Made by a program: the position numbers and the translations under genes. Of a stretch of DNA of 64,000 nt, positions 17,508 through 26,256 are shown one piece after another; positions within the stretch are counted from its first letter, which is position 1, and every line of letters starts with the position of its first letter. The DNA is taken from positions 124,001 to 188,000 of the forward strand of contig NZ_QURN01000007.1 of NCBI RefSeq assembly GCF_003403035.1. Reading direction: 5' to 3'. The stretch is from Mesorhizobium denitrificans. Its GTDB lineage: Bacteria; Pseudomonadota; Alphaproteobacteria; Rhizobiales; Rhizobiaceae. The notes beneath the pieces are model-generated. The model ran no database searches. It saw only the letters and a program-made list of their open reading frames with translations, and was not told where the DNA came from.

Positions 17508-17989
17508 GCGCCCAGTGCCTCAAGCCCCTCTTCCAGATAATCCCCTAACATTGGCATTCCCATGAGATAGCGAGCGGTGCTGCGCGCATTCCGCTGCCGC
17601 GCGGCGGTGAGCGCATCTGCCCACTCCGAGGCGTCGTAATCGCCGCGGCCAAGCCATACCAGCGCGACCAACTCGGCGGCTTCATCGACGTTGAGATCTT
17701 GGATAAGCGCTCGCAACTCGCGTGCCCTGAGGTCTTCTTCTTCCTCTTCGGCAAGGCCGTCGTGACGGTGAATGTCGTGACCTTCGCCGTCAAATTCGAC
17801 TTCGTGCTCGCTGCCGTCCGCGTAGTCGTCATTGACCTCGGCGCTGATTGCCTTCGCCTTGAGGATCAACAGCCGAACGGTATCCGGCCCGACGGTGAGT
17901 TCCCATTCCTTTTCGGGGGTGCGCTTCAATTCGCTCGCCCTTTCGCTGCGTTCGGCATGGCCAACAATATTTGTGATCAACGCTTCCAT
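17504..17989 (-). CDS. DUF3775-family cytosolic protein
   Basis: The 161-residue acidic protein contains the DUF3775 hallmark DLNVDEAAELVALVWLGRG (about 98-116) followed by SEWADALTAARQR. No signal or membrane segment is present. The family is widespread in Hyphomicrobiales and its function is unknown. It is upstream of, and overlaps by four bases, the extensin-like gene. It is divergent from the DMT_6 gene with 77 bp between starts. Confidence 0.82.
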   Translation of the reverse strand: MEALITNIVGHAERSERASELKRTPEKEWELTVGPDTVRLLILKAKAISAEVNDDYADGSEHEVEFDGEGHDIHRHDGLAEEEEEDLRARELRALIQDLNVDEAAELVALVWLGRGDYDASEWADALTAARQRNARSTARYLMGMPMLGDYLEEGLEALGA

Positions 17990-18066
17990 GAATGCAACTC
18001 CCGAATGCAGACAGAATCAGCATAGTGGAACGGCATAACGTCTCATCGCCCAAAGGGTTCAACTTC

Positions 18067-18417
18067 ATGGCCATACTTCTGTCGCCGAAGGTTCTGCCGA
18101 TCCTGATGCTGATTGCGTCGAATGTGTTCATGACGTTCGCGTGGTACGGTCATTTGAAACACACCAGCGCGCCGCTTTGGGCAGCTGTGATCGTGAGCTG
18201 GTTTATCGCTTTTTTCGAGTATTGGCTGGCCGTGCCCGCCAACCGCATCGGCAGTCAGGTTTATTCAGCGGCAGAGCTGAAGACCATGCAAGAGGTCATT
18301 ACGCTGACCGTTTTTGCAGTTTTTTCAGTGCTTTACCTGAAGGAATCTCTGACTTTGAATCATGTCATCGGATTCGCGATGATTGCAGGCGGCGCGGCCT
18401 TTATTTTCAAGGGGTAA
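18067..18417 (+). CDS. DMT superfamily small membrane protein (DUF486/DMT_6)
   Basis: The 116-residue protein has four membrane helices and the family sequence SNVFMTFAWYGHLKH and EYWLAVPANRIGSQVYSAAE. This marks the DUF486/DMT_6 group, small relatives of drug/metabolite transporters that work as dimers. The start at 18067 gives the standard length; the frame extends upstream without family similarity. It overlaps the end of the convergent EamA gene by 11 bp. Confidence 0.85.
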   Translation: MAILLSPKVLPILMLIASNVFMTFAWYGHLKHTSAPLWAAVIVSWFIAFFEYWLAVPANRIGSQVYSAAELKTMQEVITLTVFAVFSVLYLKESLTLNHVIGFAMIAGGAAFIFKG

Positions 18418-19300
18418 GCGCGGCGGGCTTGCGCTTCAACGCGGGTATCATTTCCGCGACGAGGATAGCGACAAGGATGAAGCCGCAGCCGAGCCAACCG
18501 ATGGGCGGCAGGCGTTCGCCAAGCAGCCACGCGCCAAAGAGGGCGGCAAATACGGCTTCCGATGACAGGAAAATCGCCGCCTGCGCGGAGGTGGTGTAGC
18601 GCTGGCCGATAGCCTGCAACGTGAAAGCGAGGCCGCCGGAGAATATGCCCGCATATAGGATTTGCGGCGCTGCGTTCTGGATTGCGGCGAGGCTGATGGG
18701 CTCGAGCGCGATGGCGAGCGACAGGCCAAGCACGGCGCAGACGGCAAATTCGGTTACGGCGAGCGTGACCGGACGGCCCGTTTTGCGAGCGTGCCGGCCA
18801 ATAAGTGCAAGCTGAAATCCGCAGAACAGTGCGCCCAGGATGGACAGCCAATCGCCCTTTGTGAGCGTGGAGAGCTGCCCGCCAGCGAGGAGCCAGATAC
18901 CCGCGAGGGCGATGAGCGCTGCGGTCCAGACTGCAATATGCGGCCATTCGCGGAATAGCAGCACGCCGCAAATCGGCGTGAGCACCACGTATAGCCCGGT
19001 GAGGAAGCCGGAATTGGTTACGGTCGTGCTCATGATGCCCAATTGCTGGAACGAGATGGCAGCAAACAGGTTTGCACCGATGACGGCGAATGCGCGCCAG
19101 TTTTGGGGAGTGAGCCTTTCGGTCGAGCGTGCGGATTCAATGAGCGCGAATGGGAGCATCGCGACGGTGGCGGCGACAAAGCGCAAACCAATGAAGAGGA
19201 ACGGGCCGACAAACGCCATCGCGGTCGATTGGGCGACGAAGCCCATGCCCCACACAGCACCGGCAAGCAATAGCAACAGATTAGCCTGGATGCGGCTCAT
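18407..19300 (-). CDS. EamA-family DMT transporter
   Basis: The 297-residue protein has ten predicted membrane helices in two EamA repeats (about 5-140 and 150-290), with the repeat signatures WGMGFVAQSTAM and FLSSEAVFAALFGAWLLGER. These are inner-membrane exporters or importers of metabolites. The start at 19300 follows a good ribosome-binding site (GAGGAA). The substrate is unknown. Confidence 0.87.
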   Translation of the reverse strand: MSRIQANLLLLLAGAVWGMGFVAQSTAMAFVGPFLFIGLRFVAATVAMLPFALIESARSTERLTPQNWRAFAVIGANLFAAISFQQLGIMSTTVTNSGFLTGLYVVLTPICGVLLFREWPHIAVWTAALIALAGIWLLAGGQLSTLTKGDWLSILGALFCGFQLALIGRHARKTGRPVTLAVTEFAVCAVLGLSLAIALEPISLAAIQNAAPQILYAGIFSGGLAFTLQAIGQRYTTSAQAAIFLSSEAVFAALFGAWLLGERLPPIGWLGCGFILVAILVAEMIPALKRKPAALTP

Positions 19301-19407
19301 GAGATTCCTCAATATTCGCGCCGCGCTTTAGCATTGTCGGATAAGACAGGGAATGGATGCGTTATGTGCCAGCGCGTTTGTATCTCTGAAAACTATCGCT
19401 CAAAAAT

Positions 19408-19452
19408 ACCTCTCATCCGCCTGCCGTGTGGTGCCGGCAGGCGGATGAGGGG
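19408..19452. repeat. Palindromic dispersed repeat, CTCATCC family
   Basis: CCTCATCCGCCTGCC pairs with GGCAGGCGGATGAGG around a 10-base loop, a near-perfect hairpin. Related copies lie at 23087-23112 and 29673-29824, with weaker traces near 4285, 6774 and 14470. It sits between an EamA gene and a TPR gene. Confidence 0.75.
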
Positions 19453-19541
19453 TGCGTCTCAAATAAGAAATCAGAAGGTCCGGGATGATATGCGCGGCTG
19501 GCGTCGTTCGTTTCACAGGACCGAGCAATGGAGGACCAGAA

Positions 19542-20090
19542 ATGAAGGCGAGCGGTTACTTGCCGACATTTTTATGTGCGGCGGCGCTGGCATTTGCTGC
19601 TTCGGCGGCAATGGCAGCCGGAGAAGGTGGCGGTGAAGGCGGGGGCCAAACCGTTGCCCAATGCAAGAAGGGCGAAGTGTGGGATAAAAAGAAGCAGAAA
19701 TGCGTGAAGGCACAGCGCGGTGCGGTGGATGACGAAAGCATCTACGAAGCCGGTCGCGACCTTGCCAATGCGGAGCGCTATGACGAGGCGATTGCCGTGC
19801 TGGAACTGGCGGCCAACAAAAACGATCCGCGCGTTTTGAACTACCTCGGATATTCGAACCGCAAGCTGGGCCGTGTCGAGCTTGGCCTGAAATATTACAA
19901 GGCAGCGCTGGCCGAAAAGCCGGATTACACGCTGGTTCGCGAATATCTGGGCGAGGCGCATTTGCAGATGGGCAATTTGCCCGCCGCAAAGGAGCAGCTT
20001 GCCGAAATCGAACGGCTATGCGGCGGAACGACCTGCGAAGAATATCGCGATCTCTCGGAAGAAATCGCGGAGTTCGAGCAGAAGGGTTGA
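19542..20090 (+). CDS. Exported TPR protein
   Basis: The 182-residue protein has a signal peptide (MKASGYLPTFLCAAALAFAA, cleavage about residue 24) and a Gly-Glu-rich start. A cysteine pair module (CKKGEVWDKKKQKC) is followed by TPR repeats (RYDEAIAVLELAANKNDPRV, then LGLKYYKAALAEKPDYTLVR). It is likely a periplasmic protein-interaction module. The ATG at 19542 starts the signal peptide. Its stop directly abuts the end of the convergent aldose dehydrogenase gene. Confidence 0.82.
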   Translation: MKASGYLPTFLCAAALAFAASAAMAAGEGGGEGGGQTVAQCKKGEVWDKKKQKCVKAQRGAVDDESIYEAGRDLANAERYDEAIAVLELAANKNDPRVLNYLGYSNRKLGRVELGLKYYKAALAEKPDYTLVREYLGEAHLQMGNLPAAKEQLAEIERLCGGTTCEEYRDLSEEIAEFEQKG

Positions 20091-21224
20091 TTAATCGGCG
20101 CGCGAGATTCTGATCAGCGCGCCGTCAACCTCGTCGGTGAGCAGCCAGATCGAACCATCCGGCGCGAGATTCACGTCGCGGATACGCCCGAACTTATTGT
20201 TCAACATGCGCTCTTCGCCGACGATCTTGCCCGTTTCATCCCGATCGAGCCGAACCAGCTCGCCGAACTTGAGCGAGCCGACAAGCAGGTCGCCGTTCCA
20301 TTCCGGGAACATGTTGCCCTGATAGCTGACAAGGCCGGAAGGGGCGATGGAAGGATCCAAATAATATTGGGGTTGCTCATAGCCAGGCGCTTCGGTGCCG
20401 ACGCCGAGCTTTTTGCCCGAATAGTCAACGCCATAAGAGATGACAGGCCAGCCGTAGTTTTTGCCAGCTTCGGGATGGTTCAACTCGTCGCCACCCTTGG
20501 CGCCGTGTTCAACAGTGAGAAGGCTCTTGGTAAGCGGGTCAAAGGTCGCGCCCTGAATGTTGCGATGGCCCTTCGACCAGATGGCTGGCGCGCCGTTCTT
20601 GCCATCCGCGAAGGGATTTGCGGCGGGAATGGTGCCATCCGCATTGACGTGCACCACAGCGCCCGACTCATCGAACATGTCCTGCGCGCGCTCGCCCTGA
20701 CCACGGTCGCCGGTGGTGAAAAAGATGGTGCCATCCGGCGCGATGACGATGCGCGAGCCAAAATGCCGGTTGGTCGTGCCGGGCTTGCTCATGCGCAACA
20801 GGACTTGCTTTTCGGCGAGCGAGTAATGGCCTTTTTCTTCGACCAGTTTCGCTGTGGAAAGCACAGTGCCCCACTGCCGTTTTCTCGGCTCGACATAGGT
20901 GAGGTAGATCATTTTCGAATCAGCGAAATCGGGCGCGACGGCCACATCGAGCAATCCGCCCTGACCGCGCACGAACACCTTCGGCACAGCCGCGATTGCG
21001 TGGCTCTTGCCAGCCTTGTCGATGATCCGCATGGCGCCCCCACGTTCAGTGACGATGACCGAACCATCCGGCAGGAAATCCATGCCCCAGGGATTTGCGA
21101 GGCCGTCAGCAATGATGTCGGCATTGATCTTCACTTTTTCAGTGCCGATCTCGCTTGCCGCGGCATGAAAGGCGAGGGCGGAAGCAAACAAGGTGGGGAA
21201 GGCAAATTTCGCGAATTTCTGCAT
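20091..21224 (-). CDS. PQQ-dependent aldose sugar dehydrogenase-like beta-propeller (YliI/Asd type)
   Basis: The 377-residue protein has a signal peptide (MQKFAKFAFPTLFASALAFH) and a six-bladed propeller with Asd/YliI motifs: GLANPWGMDFLPDGSVIVTE, GQGGLLDVAVAPDF, TNRHFGSRIVIAPDGTIFFT and GHRNIQGATFDPLT. The enzyme oxidises aldoses in the periplasm using PQQ. The start at 21224 is where the signal peptide begins; the frame continues upstream without signal-like sequence. No PQQ biosynthesis genes are in this window. Confidence 0.88.
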   Translation of the reverse strand: MQKFAKFAFPTLFASALAFHAAASEIGTEKVKINADIIADGLANPWGMDFLPDGSVIVTERGGAMRIIDKAGKSHAIAAVPKVFVRGQGGLLDVAVAPDFADSKMIYLTYVEPRKRQWGTVLSTAKLVEEKGHYSLAEKQVLLRMSKPGTTNRHFGSRIVIAPDGTIFFTTGDRGQGERAQDMFDESGAVVHVNADGTIPAANPFADGKNGAPAIWSKGHRNIQGATFDPLTKSLLTVEHGAKGGDELNHPEAGKNYGWPVISYGVDYSGKKLGVGTEAPGYEQPQYYLDPSIAPSGLVSYQGNMFPEWNGDLLVGSLKFGELVRLDRDETGKIVGEERMLNNKFGRIRDVNLAPDGSIWLLTDEVDGALIRISRAD

Positions 21225-21382
21225 GTTTGAGGCATATCCTGACATTATGGCCGCATACCAACGAGAATGCCTGTGAGCATGATAACGTTCGCTCAAAATG
21301 TGGTGAACACCCCGCAAGTTCATTTTAGAATGGAATTTTAGCAATGGCCTGCTATATTTTGTCGGATGGATATCGACGTGTC

Positions 21383-21418
21383 CGTCGGCCGAAAGGCCGC
21401 CGGGCCGTTTTTATTTTT
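21383..21418 (+). terminator. GC-rich hairpin and T tract ahead of greA
   Basis: CGGCC-GAAA-GGCCG is followed by CCGGGCCG and TTTTTATTTTTG on the plus strand. No plus-strand gene lies upstream to terminate, so it may attenuate greA or belong to its promoter region. The 248-bp gap (21225-21472) otherwise shows no gene. Confidence 0.4.
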
Positions 21419-21472
21419 GTGCTTAGGGCATCGCGCAGGGGCGTGCTGCCCGTCCGAGGAAAGGCTTAGGGA

Positions 21473-21946
21473 ATGAACAAGGTTCCGATGACCCAAACTG
21501 GCTTCGAAGCGCTGAAAGAGGAACTGCGCTGGCGCCAGCAAGAGGAGCGGCCGCGCATTATCGAAGCGATTTCGGAAGCGCGCGCTCATGGGGATCTTTC
21601 GGAAAATGCCGAGTATCATTCCGCCAAGGAAGCGCAGAGCCACAATGAAGGCCGGGTGCACGAACTCGAAGACCTGATTGCGCGCGCAGAGGTTATCGAC
21701 GTTTCCAAGCTTACCGGCGGCAAGGTCAAGTTCGGCGCGACTGTCGTTCTGGTTGACGAAGACACGGAAGAAGAAAAGACCTATCAGATCGTTGGCGATC
21801 AGGAAGCCGATGTGAAGCTGGGTCGCATTTCGATTTCCTCTCCGATTGCGCGCGCGCTGATTGGCAAGGAAGCAGGCGACACCATCGAGGTGAACGCGCC
21901 GGGTGGCGCGCGCGGCTACGAGGTGCTCAACGTTCGTTTCGGCTGA
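21473..21946 (+). CDS. greA: Transcription elongation factor GreA
   Basis: The 157-residue protein is a full-length GreA. The N-terminal coiled coil carries the tip acidic residues in [20 protein letters not shown] (about 36-55), which enter the RNA polymerase secondary channel and trigger cleavage of backtracked transcripts. The C-terminal domain has [18 protein letters not shown]. The downstream glycosyltransferase starts 3 bp after the stop, so the two are probably co-transcribed. Confidence 0.98.
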   Translation: MNKVPMTQTGFEALKEELRWRQQEERPRIIEAISEARAHGDLSENAEYHSAKEAQSHNEGRVHELEDLIARAEVIDVSKLTGGKVKFGATVVLVDEDTEEEKTYQIVGDQEADVKLGRISISSPIARALIGKEAGDTIEVNAPGGARGYEVLNVRFG

Positions 21947-21949
21947 TTC

Positions 21950-23041
21950 ATGGCACAGGCGAGCGGCGCTGATGGCAATGGGGCCTCGGCGTCCGTTGAT
22001 CCGTCGCGGATTGAGGTTATAGCACCGAACTTCAAGCGACGTCTTTCGGGCGTAACCAGTACGATTATCCAGCTTGTGCCGTTGCAGGCAAAAAGCATCG
22101 GCATTGCCGTGCTTGGGCCAGGCTTGCCCGCACATTTGCCGCGCTTGCGCTGGCCGCAACTGCCCGCGCTGTGGCGCAAGCCTGAATCGCGACGCGCGCG
22201 CATCTGGCACGCACGGCGGAACGTGGAAATGCTCGGCGGGTTGGTGCTGCGAGGGCTCGGTGCGCCGCTGAAGCTCGTTTTTACGTCCGCGTCTCAACGG
22301 CAGCACAAGGGCTGGACAAAATTTCTGATCCGGCAGATGGACGCGGTGATTGCGACCAGCGCGCAAACGGCGAGTTATCTCGACGTGCCAAACACCGTGA
22401 TTATGCACGGGATCGATGTGGCGCGTTTTGCACCTGCGCCGAATGGGGCGAAGGCGATTGAAGCGCTGGGACTGGACAGCGGGCAGCACTATGCCGGTTG
22501 CTTCGGGCGGGTGCGCCACCAGAAGGGCACGGACCTGTTTGTTGATGCGATGATTGCGCTGTTGCCGTCGCGTCCGGGTTGGTCGGCGATTATTGCGGGC
22601 CGCGCGACGGCGGAGCACAAGACATTCGAGCAAGCGCTGAAAGAAAAGGTCGAGGCGGCGGGGCTGGCGCAGCGCATCCTGTTCGTGGGCGAGCATACGA
22701 ATATATCGGACTGGTATCGGGGACTTTCGCTGTTTGTCGCGCCGCAACGGTGGGAAGGGTTCGGCCTGACGCCGCTGGAGGCGATGGCAACCGGCGTGAC
22801 CGTGGTTGCGACCGATGTCGGAGCTTTTCCAGAACTGGTGGTGGATGGTGTGACCGGCATGCTGATCCCGCGCGACGATCTGGCCGCGATGGTGGCCGCA
22901 ACCGGCGCGCTGATGGATGATGATGCCGCGCGCGAAGCTGCGGGCCGCGCCGCGGTCGATCACGTGCGGGGGAAGTTTCCGCTGGAGAGCGAAGCCGCAC
23001 GGATCAATGCGGTGTATGAGGGGTTGTGGGTGAAGGGGTGA
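21950..23041 (+). CDS. lpcC: Lipopolysaccharide core glycosyltransferase (LpcC/WadC-type mannosyltransferase)
   Basis: The 363-residue GT-B enzyme has the GT4 C-terminal motifs GRVRHQKGTDLFVDA and RWEGFGLTPLEAMATG (E-x7-E region) for nucleotide-sugar binding. The N-terminal stretch IAPNFKRRLSGVTSTIIQL and the segment IWHARRNVEM are characteristic of LpcC-type core mannosyltransferases in Rhizobium and Brucella. It would transfer mannose to LPS core at the inner membrane. The start is 3 bp after greA. The precise sugar is inferred from family resemblance. Confidence 0.8.
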   Translation: MAQASGADGNGASASVDPSRIEVIAPNFKRRLSGVTSTIIQLVPLQAKSIGIAVLGPGLPAHLPRLRWPQLPALWRKPESRRARIWHARRNVEMLGGLVLRGLGAPLKLVFTSASQRQHKGWTKFLIRQMDAVIATSAQTASYLDVPNTVIMHGIDVARFAPAPNGAKAIEALGLDSGQHYAGCFGRVRHQKGTDLFVDAMIALLPSRPGWSAIIAGRATAEHKTFEQALKEKVEAAGLAQRILFVGEHTNISDWYRGLSLFVAPQRWEGFGLTPLEAMATGVTVVATDVGAFPELVVDGVTGMLIPRDDLAAMVAATGALMDDDAAREAAGRAAVDHVRGKFPLESEAARINAVYEGLWVKG

Positions 23042-23086
23042 TGTGTTGCGCGTCACCCAACCCGGCCCGGAACCATAGCGGATGGC

Positions 23087-23165
23087 GGGGTGGTGCCGGC
23101 AGGCGGATGAGGGTGCTGAAAGTCACAATCGCAGCAGATCCTCGGGACAAGCCCGAGGATGACGG
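23087..23165. repeat. Two adjoining intergenic repeats (CTCATCC half-copy and GGGACAAGCCC palindrome)
   Basis: Bases 23087-23112 hold half of the CTCATCC family. Bases 23137-23165 hold ATCCTCGGGACAAGCCCGAGGATGACGG, of which CCTCGGG-ACAAG-CCCGAGG forms a hairpin. The second type recurs at 42481-42510 and, amplified, at 44581-44944. Bases up to 23247 hold short AT-richer direct repeats (ATTGTGCA-like) and no gene. Confidence 0.7.
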
Positions 23166-23247
23166 AGCGGATTGCTGCGATTGTTCAGTGCTACGATTGT
23201 GCATTACTGCGATTGTGCAGTGGTGCATTGCCACATTGCTGCGGGCT

Positions 23248-23742
23248 CTAAGGCGTGCGCGTTGCCTGTTCGTCAATGGCGACGAGCCCCTCGTTCTTCA
23301 CCTGACGGATCGTCAACGCCGTGCGCACCGTATCGACGTTTGGCGCAGAGGTTAGCTTTTCAATCACGAAGGTCTGGAACGTCGTCAGATCGGTCGCGAC
23401 GCAATGCAACATGAAATCGGAATCGCCGGACACCATCCATGCATCTCGCACGATCGGCCATGAGCGCGTCAGTTCCGCGAAGGATTTCAGGGCGGTTTCC
23501 GATTGATTGAGCAGCCCGACGAGGCAAAAGGCCACAACATCGGCGCCAAGCATTTGCGCGTTCAATAGCGCGCGGTAGCCCTGAATGACGCCAGTGTCTT
23601 CAAGTCGCTTGACCCGACGCAGGCAGGGCGGGGCCGAAATGCCAACGCGGCGCGACAACTCCACATTGGTCATGCGGCCATCATCTTGCAATTCGCGAAG
23701 GATTTTCCAGTCGGTGGCGTCCAACTCCGCTGTTAGCGGCAT
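23248..23742 (-). CDS. Lrp/AsnC-family transcriptional regulator
   Basis: The 164-residue protein has the N-terminal winged HTH (DGRMTNVELSRRVGISAPPC) and the C-terminal RAM ligand-binding domain (VSGDSDFMLHCVATDLTTFQ). It is expected to bind amino acids and act as a local or global regulator. In Sinorhizobium an lrp gene lies beside trxB and lsrB, and the same order is seen here, although this copy faces away from trxB. Length is normal. Confidence 0.92.
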   Translation of the reverse strand: MPLTAELDATDWKILRELQDDGRMTNVELSRRVGISAPPCLRRVKRLEDTGVIQGYRALLNAQMLGADVVAFCLVGLLNQSETALKSFAELTRSWPIVRDAWMVSGDSDFMLHCVATDLTTFQTFVIEKLTSAPNVDTVRTALTIRQVKNEGLVAIDEQATRTP

Positions 23743-23945
23743 ATTTCAAATCTCCGACCATTCGCGCAAGAATCTTTCGTGACGCTGTAGACCAGTTCTG
23801 TCGTCAAGAAAACAGGTTCGGCAAAAGCTTTCAGGGGATGTTGGCGGCTAAGCCTTGCATGTGACGCATGGCTGCACCTATCTTATAAGCTCGCCTTCGC
23901 ATTATTTGGCCGAAGCCGGCGCGTCCGGTCCTTTGAAAGATTTCC

Positions 23946-24920
23946 ATGTCTACCAAGCACGCACCCGTTCTTATTATCGGATCAGGGCCGGCTGGCTACA
24001 CCGCCGCGATTTATGCAGCCCGTGCAATGCTCAAGCCCATGCTGGTGGCAGGCTTGCAGCAGGGCGGGCAGCTTACCATCACCACCGATGTCGAAAACTA
24101 TCCCGGTTTTGCGGACCCGATCCAGGGACCGTGGCTGATGGGCGAAATGCACAAGCAGGCCGAACATGTGGGCACGGAAATCGTCAACGACGTGATTACC
24201 AACGTCGATCTCGATGTGCGGCCTTTCCGTCTGACGGGCGATTCCGGCACGATATATACCTGCGATGCGCTGATTATCGCGACGGGCGCGCAGGCCAAAT
24301 GGCTGGGCATTCCCAGCGAGCAGGTATTCCAGGGATTTGGTGTATCTGCGTGCGCGACATGCGACGGCTTTTTCTATCGCGGCAAGGATGTTGTTGTGGT
24401 CGGCGGCGGCAACTCCGCTGTCGAGGAGGCGCTATATCTATCCAATCTGGCGAAATCCGTCACGGTTGTGCATCGCCGCCGGGAGTTCCGTTCCGAGCGC
24501 ATTTTGCGCGAGCGGCTTTTCGCCAAGGAAAATATCAGTGTGATCTGGGACAGCGTCGTGGACGAAATTACCGGAACCCCCGGCAAGCCTCCACTGCCTG
24601 CCTATGTGACGGGCGTGAAGCTCAAGAATGTCGTGACGGGCGCCGTGACGGAAATGCCGACCGATGGCGTGTTCGTGGCAATCGGCCACGCGCCTGCGGT
24701 TGAACTTTTCGTTGGCAAGCTGAAGCAGAAGGCAAACGGCTATTTGTGGACCGCGCCGGATTCCACGCGCACAGATGTGCCGGGTGTATTTGCGGCAGGC
24801 GATGTGACGGACGATGTGTATCGGCAGGCAGTGACTGCAGCAGGCATGGGCTGCATGGCTGCACTTGAGGCCGAGAAATATCTGGCAGGCGTTGAGGTAC
24901 ATCGTGAGGCGGCCGAGTAG
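23946..24920 (+). CDS. trxB: Thioredoxin-disulfide reductase
   Basis: The 324-residue flavoenzyme has the FAD motif GSGPAGYTAAIYAARA (12-27), the redox-active CATC (Cys136, Cys139) and the NADPH motif VGGGNSAVEEALYL. The second FAD motif is GVFAAGDVTDDVYRQAVTAAG. It reduces thioredoxin with NADPH in the cytosol. The gene lies between lrp and the LysR-type regulator VtlR/LsrB, the conserved rhizobial order, and 106 bp separate it from that regulator. Confidence 0.98.
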   Translation: MSTKHAPVLIIGSGPAGYTAAIYAARAMLKPMLVAGLQQGGQLTITTDVENYPGFADPIQGPWLMGEMHKQAEHVGTEIVNDVITNVDLDVRPFRLTGDSGTIYTCDALIIATGAQAKWLGIPSEQVFQGFGVSACATCDGFFYRGKDVVVVGGGNSAVEEALYLSNLAKSVTVVHRRREFRSERILRERLFAKENISVIWDSVVDEITGTPGKPPLPAYVTGVKLKNVVTGAVTEMPTDGVFVAIGHAPAVELFVGKLKQKANGYLWTAPDSTRTDVPGVFAAGDVTDDVYRQAVTAAGMGCMAALEAEKYLAGVEVHREAAE

Positions 24921-25026
24921 CTCAGAGTTTTCTGAACTACGGGCCTATCTTTGGTCAAACTATAGTGCTTTCTAATAGATGATTGTTTGAAAGGCCCGCC
25001 AAGAGGCCGATCAACGAGGGGACGAT

Positions 25027-25923
25027 ATGGCACTGGATTGGGACAAGCTACGCGTGTTTCACGCCGCAGCAGAAGCCGGGTCGTTCACCCATGCGGCTGA
25101 GACGCTAAAGCTCTCACAATCTGCAATTTCGCGGCAGGTGAGCGCGCTTGAGCACGATGTCGGCGTGCCGCTTTTCAACCGGCACGCGCGCGGCCTGGTG
25201 CTGACTGAGCAGGGCGAACTGCTGTTCCGCACGGCGCATGACGTGCTGATGAAGCTCGAAAGCATCAAATCGCGGTTGAGCGAAACGAAGGATCGCCCGT
25301 CTGGCCTGCTGAAAGTGACGACAACGGTGGGCCTCGGCGCCGGCTGGCTGACCGAGCGGATGCCCGAATTCCTTGATATGTATCCAGAAATTCAGGTGCA
25401 GCTCATCCTCGCAAATGAGGAGCTGGACCTGACAATGCGGCAGGCCGATTGCGCAATCCGCCTGCGCCAGCCCCAACAGCCGGACCTGATCCAGCGGCGG
25501 CTGTTCACTGTTCACTTCCATCTCTATGCCGCGGCGACCTATGTGAACCAGCATGGAAAGCCGGAGAGCATCGACGATCTCAAGAACCATCGAATTGTGA
25601 CTTTCGGCGTGCCTGTGCCTGCGCATTTGTCTGAATTGAACTGGCTGGAAACGGTCGGCGATTTTGAAAGCGGACAGCGCACGGCGACGCTGCAAATCAA
25701 CGATGTCATCTCAATCAAAAGAGCTGTGCAGGCCGGGGCGGGCATCGCGATGCTGCCTGACTATGTGGCGAGCAAGGAAGCTGGGCTCGTGCAGCTTCTG
25801 CCGCAGACTGAAGTGCCGTCGTTTGACACTTATTTCGCCTATCCCGAAGCCATGAAAAATCAGGCAAAACTGCACGCTTTCAGGGATTTTGTGATCAATA
25901 AGGCCCGCAACTGGTCGTATTGA
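25027..25923 (+). CDS. vtlR: LysR-type regulator VtlR/LsrB
   Basis: The 298-residue LysR protein has an N-terminal winged HTH (GSFTHAAETLKLSQSAISRQ) and a two-lobe effector domain (about 90-290). Identification as VtlR (Brucella, Agrobacterium) or LsrB (Sinorhizobium) rests on the lrp-trxB-regulator order, on its opening sequence, and on an AbcR-type small RNA directly downstream. In those genera it controls AbcR sRNA expression, redox response and envelope genes. The start is behind GAGGGGACG. Confidence 0.85.
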   Translation: MALDWDKLRVFHAAAEAGSFTHAAETLKLSQSAISRQVSALEHDVGVPLFNRHARGLVLTEQGELLFRTAHDVLMKLESIKSRLSETKDRPSGLLKVTTTVGLGAGWLTERMPEFLDMYPEIQVQLILANEELDLTMRQADCAIRLRQPQQPDLIQRRLFTVHFHLYAAATYVNQHGKPESIDDLKNHRIVTFGVPVPAHLSELNWLETVGDFESGQRTATLQINDVISIKRAVQAGAGIAMLPDYVASKEAGLVQLLPQTEVPSFDTYFAYPEAMKNQAKLHAFRDFVINKARNWSY

Positions 25924-25958
25924 CGGTTGTTTAGGAAGACCTTGGGTCAGCAGAGATG

Positions 25959-25999
25959 TTGCGCTGCACAAATTATATGCATATTTTGTTGCAGCGCAA
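25959..25999. promoter_or_regulatory. Long inverted repeat between vtlR and the AbcR sRNA
   Basis: TTGCGCTGCA and TGCAGCGCAA form perfect 10-bp arms around a 21-base AT-rich centre that is itself nearly palindromic (CAAATTATATGCATATTTTG). No T tract follows on the plus strand, so it is a poor intrinsic terminator. It could be an operator for VtlR or another regulator of the sRNA, or an mRNA-stabilising 3' hairpin of vtlR. Confidence 0.6.
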
Positions 26000-26140
26000 A
26001 AATTAAGCTGGAATCGATAGCCCAAATGGACTGGTACTAAAGGGTTGGCCGTTCATTGTGCCACAGCCAAGCGGTTTTTGCATAAAAGCGATGCAAAATC
26101 ATTGCTTGATAAAGATGCATTACCCGCTCATATATCAATC

Positions 26141-26256
26141 ATCTCCTGAGCGCGTTCCTCCTCCCATTAGCGCTCGGTGAGTGTTCCCCTCTGGAGGTTG
26201 GCCCTAACAGGCACTTCCAACAAACTCAGCCGGATCAACTGATCCGGCTTTTTTGT
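26141..26256 (+). ncRNA. abcR: AbcR-type Hfq-dependent small RNA
   Basis: Directly downstream of vtlR a short transcript unit is visible: a promoter-like TTGATA (26105) and TATAT (26130) pair, then the pyrimidine-rich anti-Shine-Dalgarno run CCTCCTCCCATT (26157-26168). A CCCCTCTGGAGG loop region follows, and an intrinsic terminator ends it. CU-rich loops pairing with ribosome-binding sites of ABC-transporter mRNAs define AbcR RNAs of Agrobacterium, Sinorhizobium and Brucella, where they lie beside the vtlR/lsrB gene. The 5' end is estimated to within about 10 bases. I see only one copy. Confidence 0.75.

Noticed and set aside
21338-23056. 572-codon minus-strand frame
   Set aside because: It is antisense to greA and lpcC, which have unmistakable family motifs.
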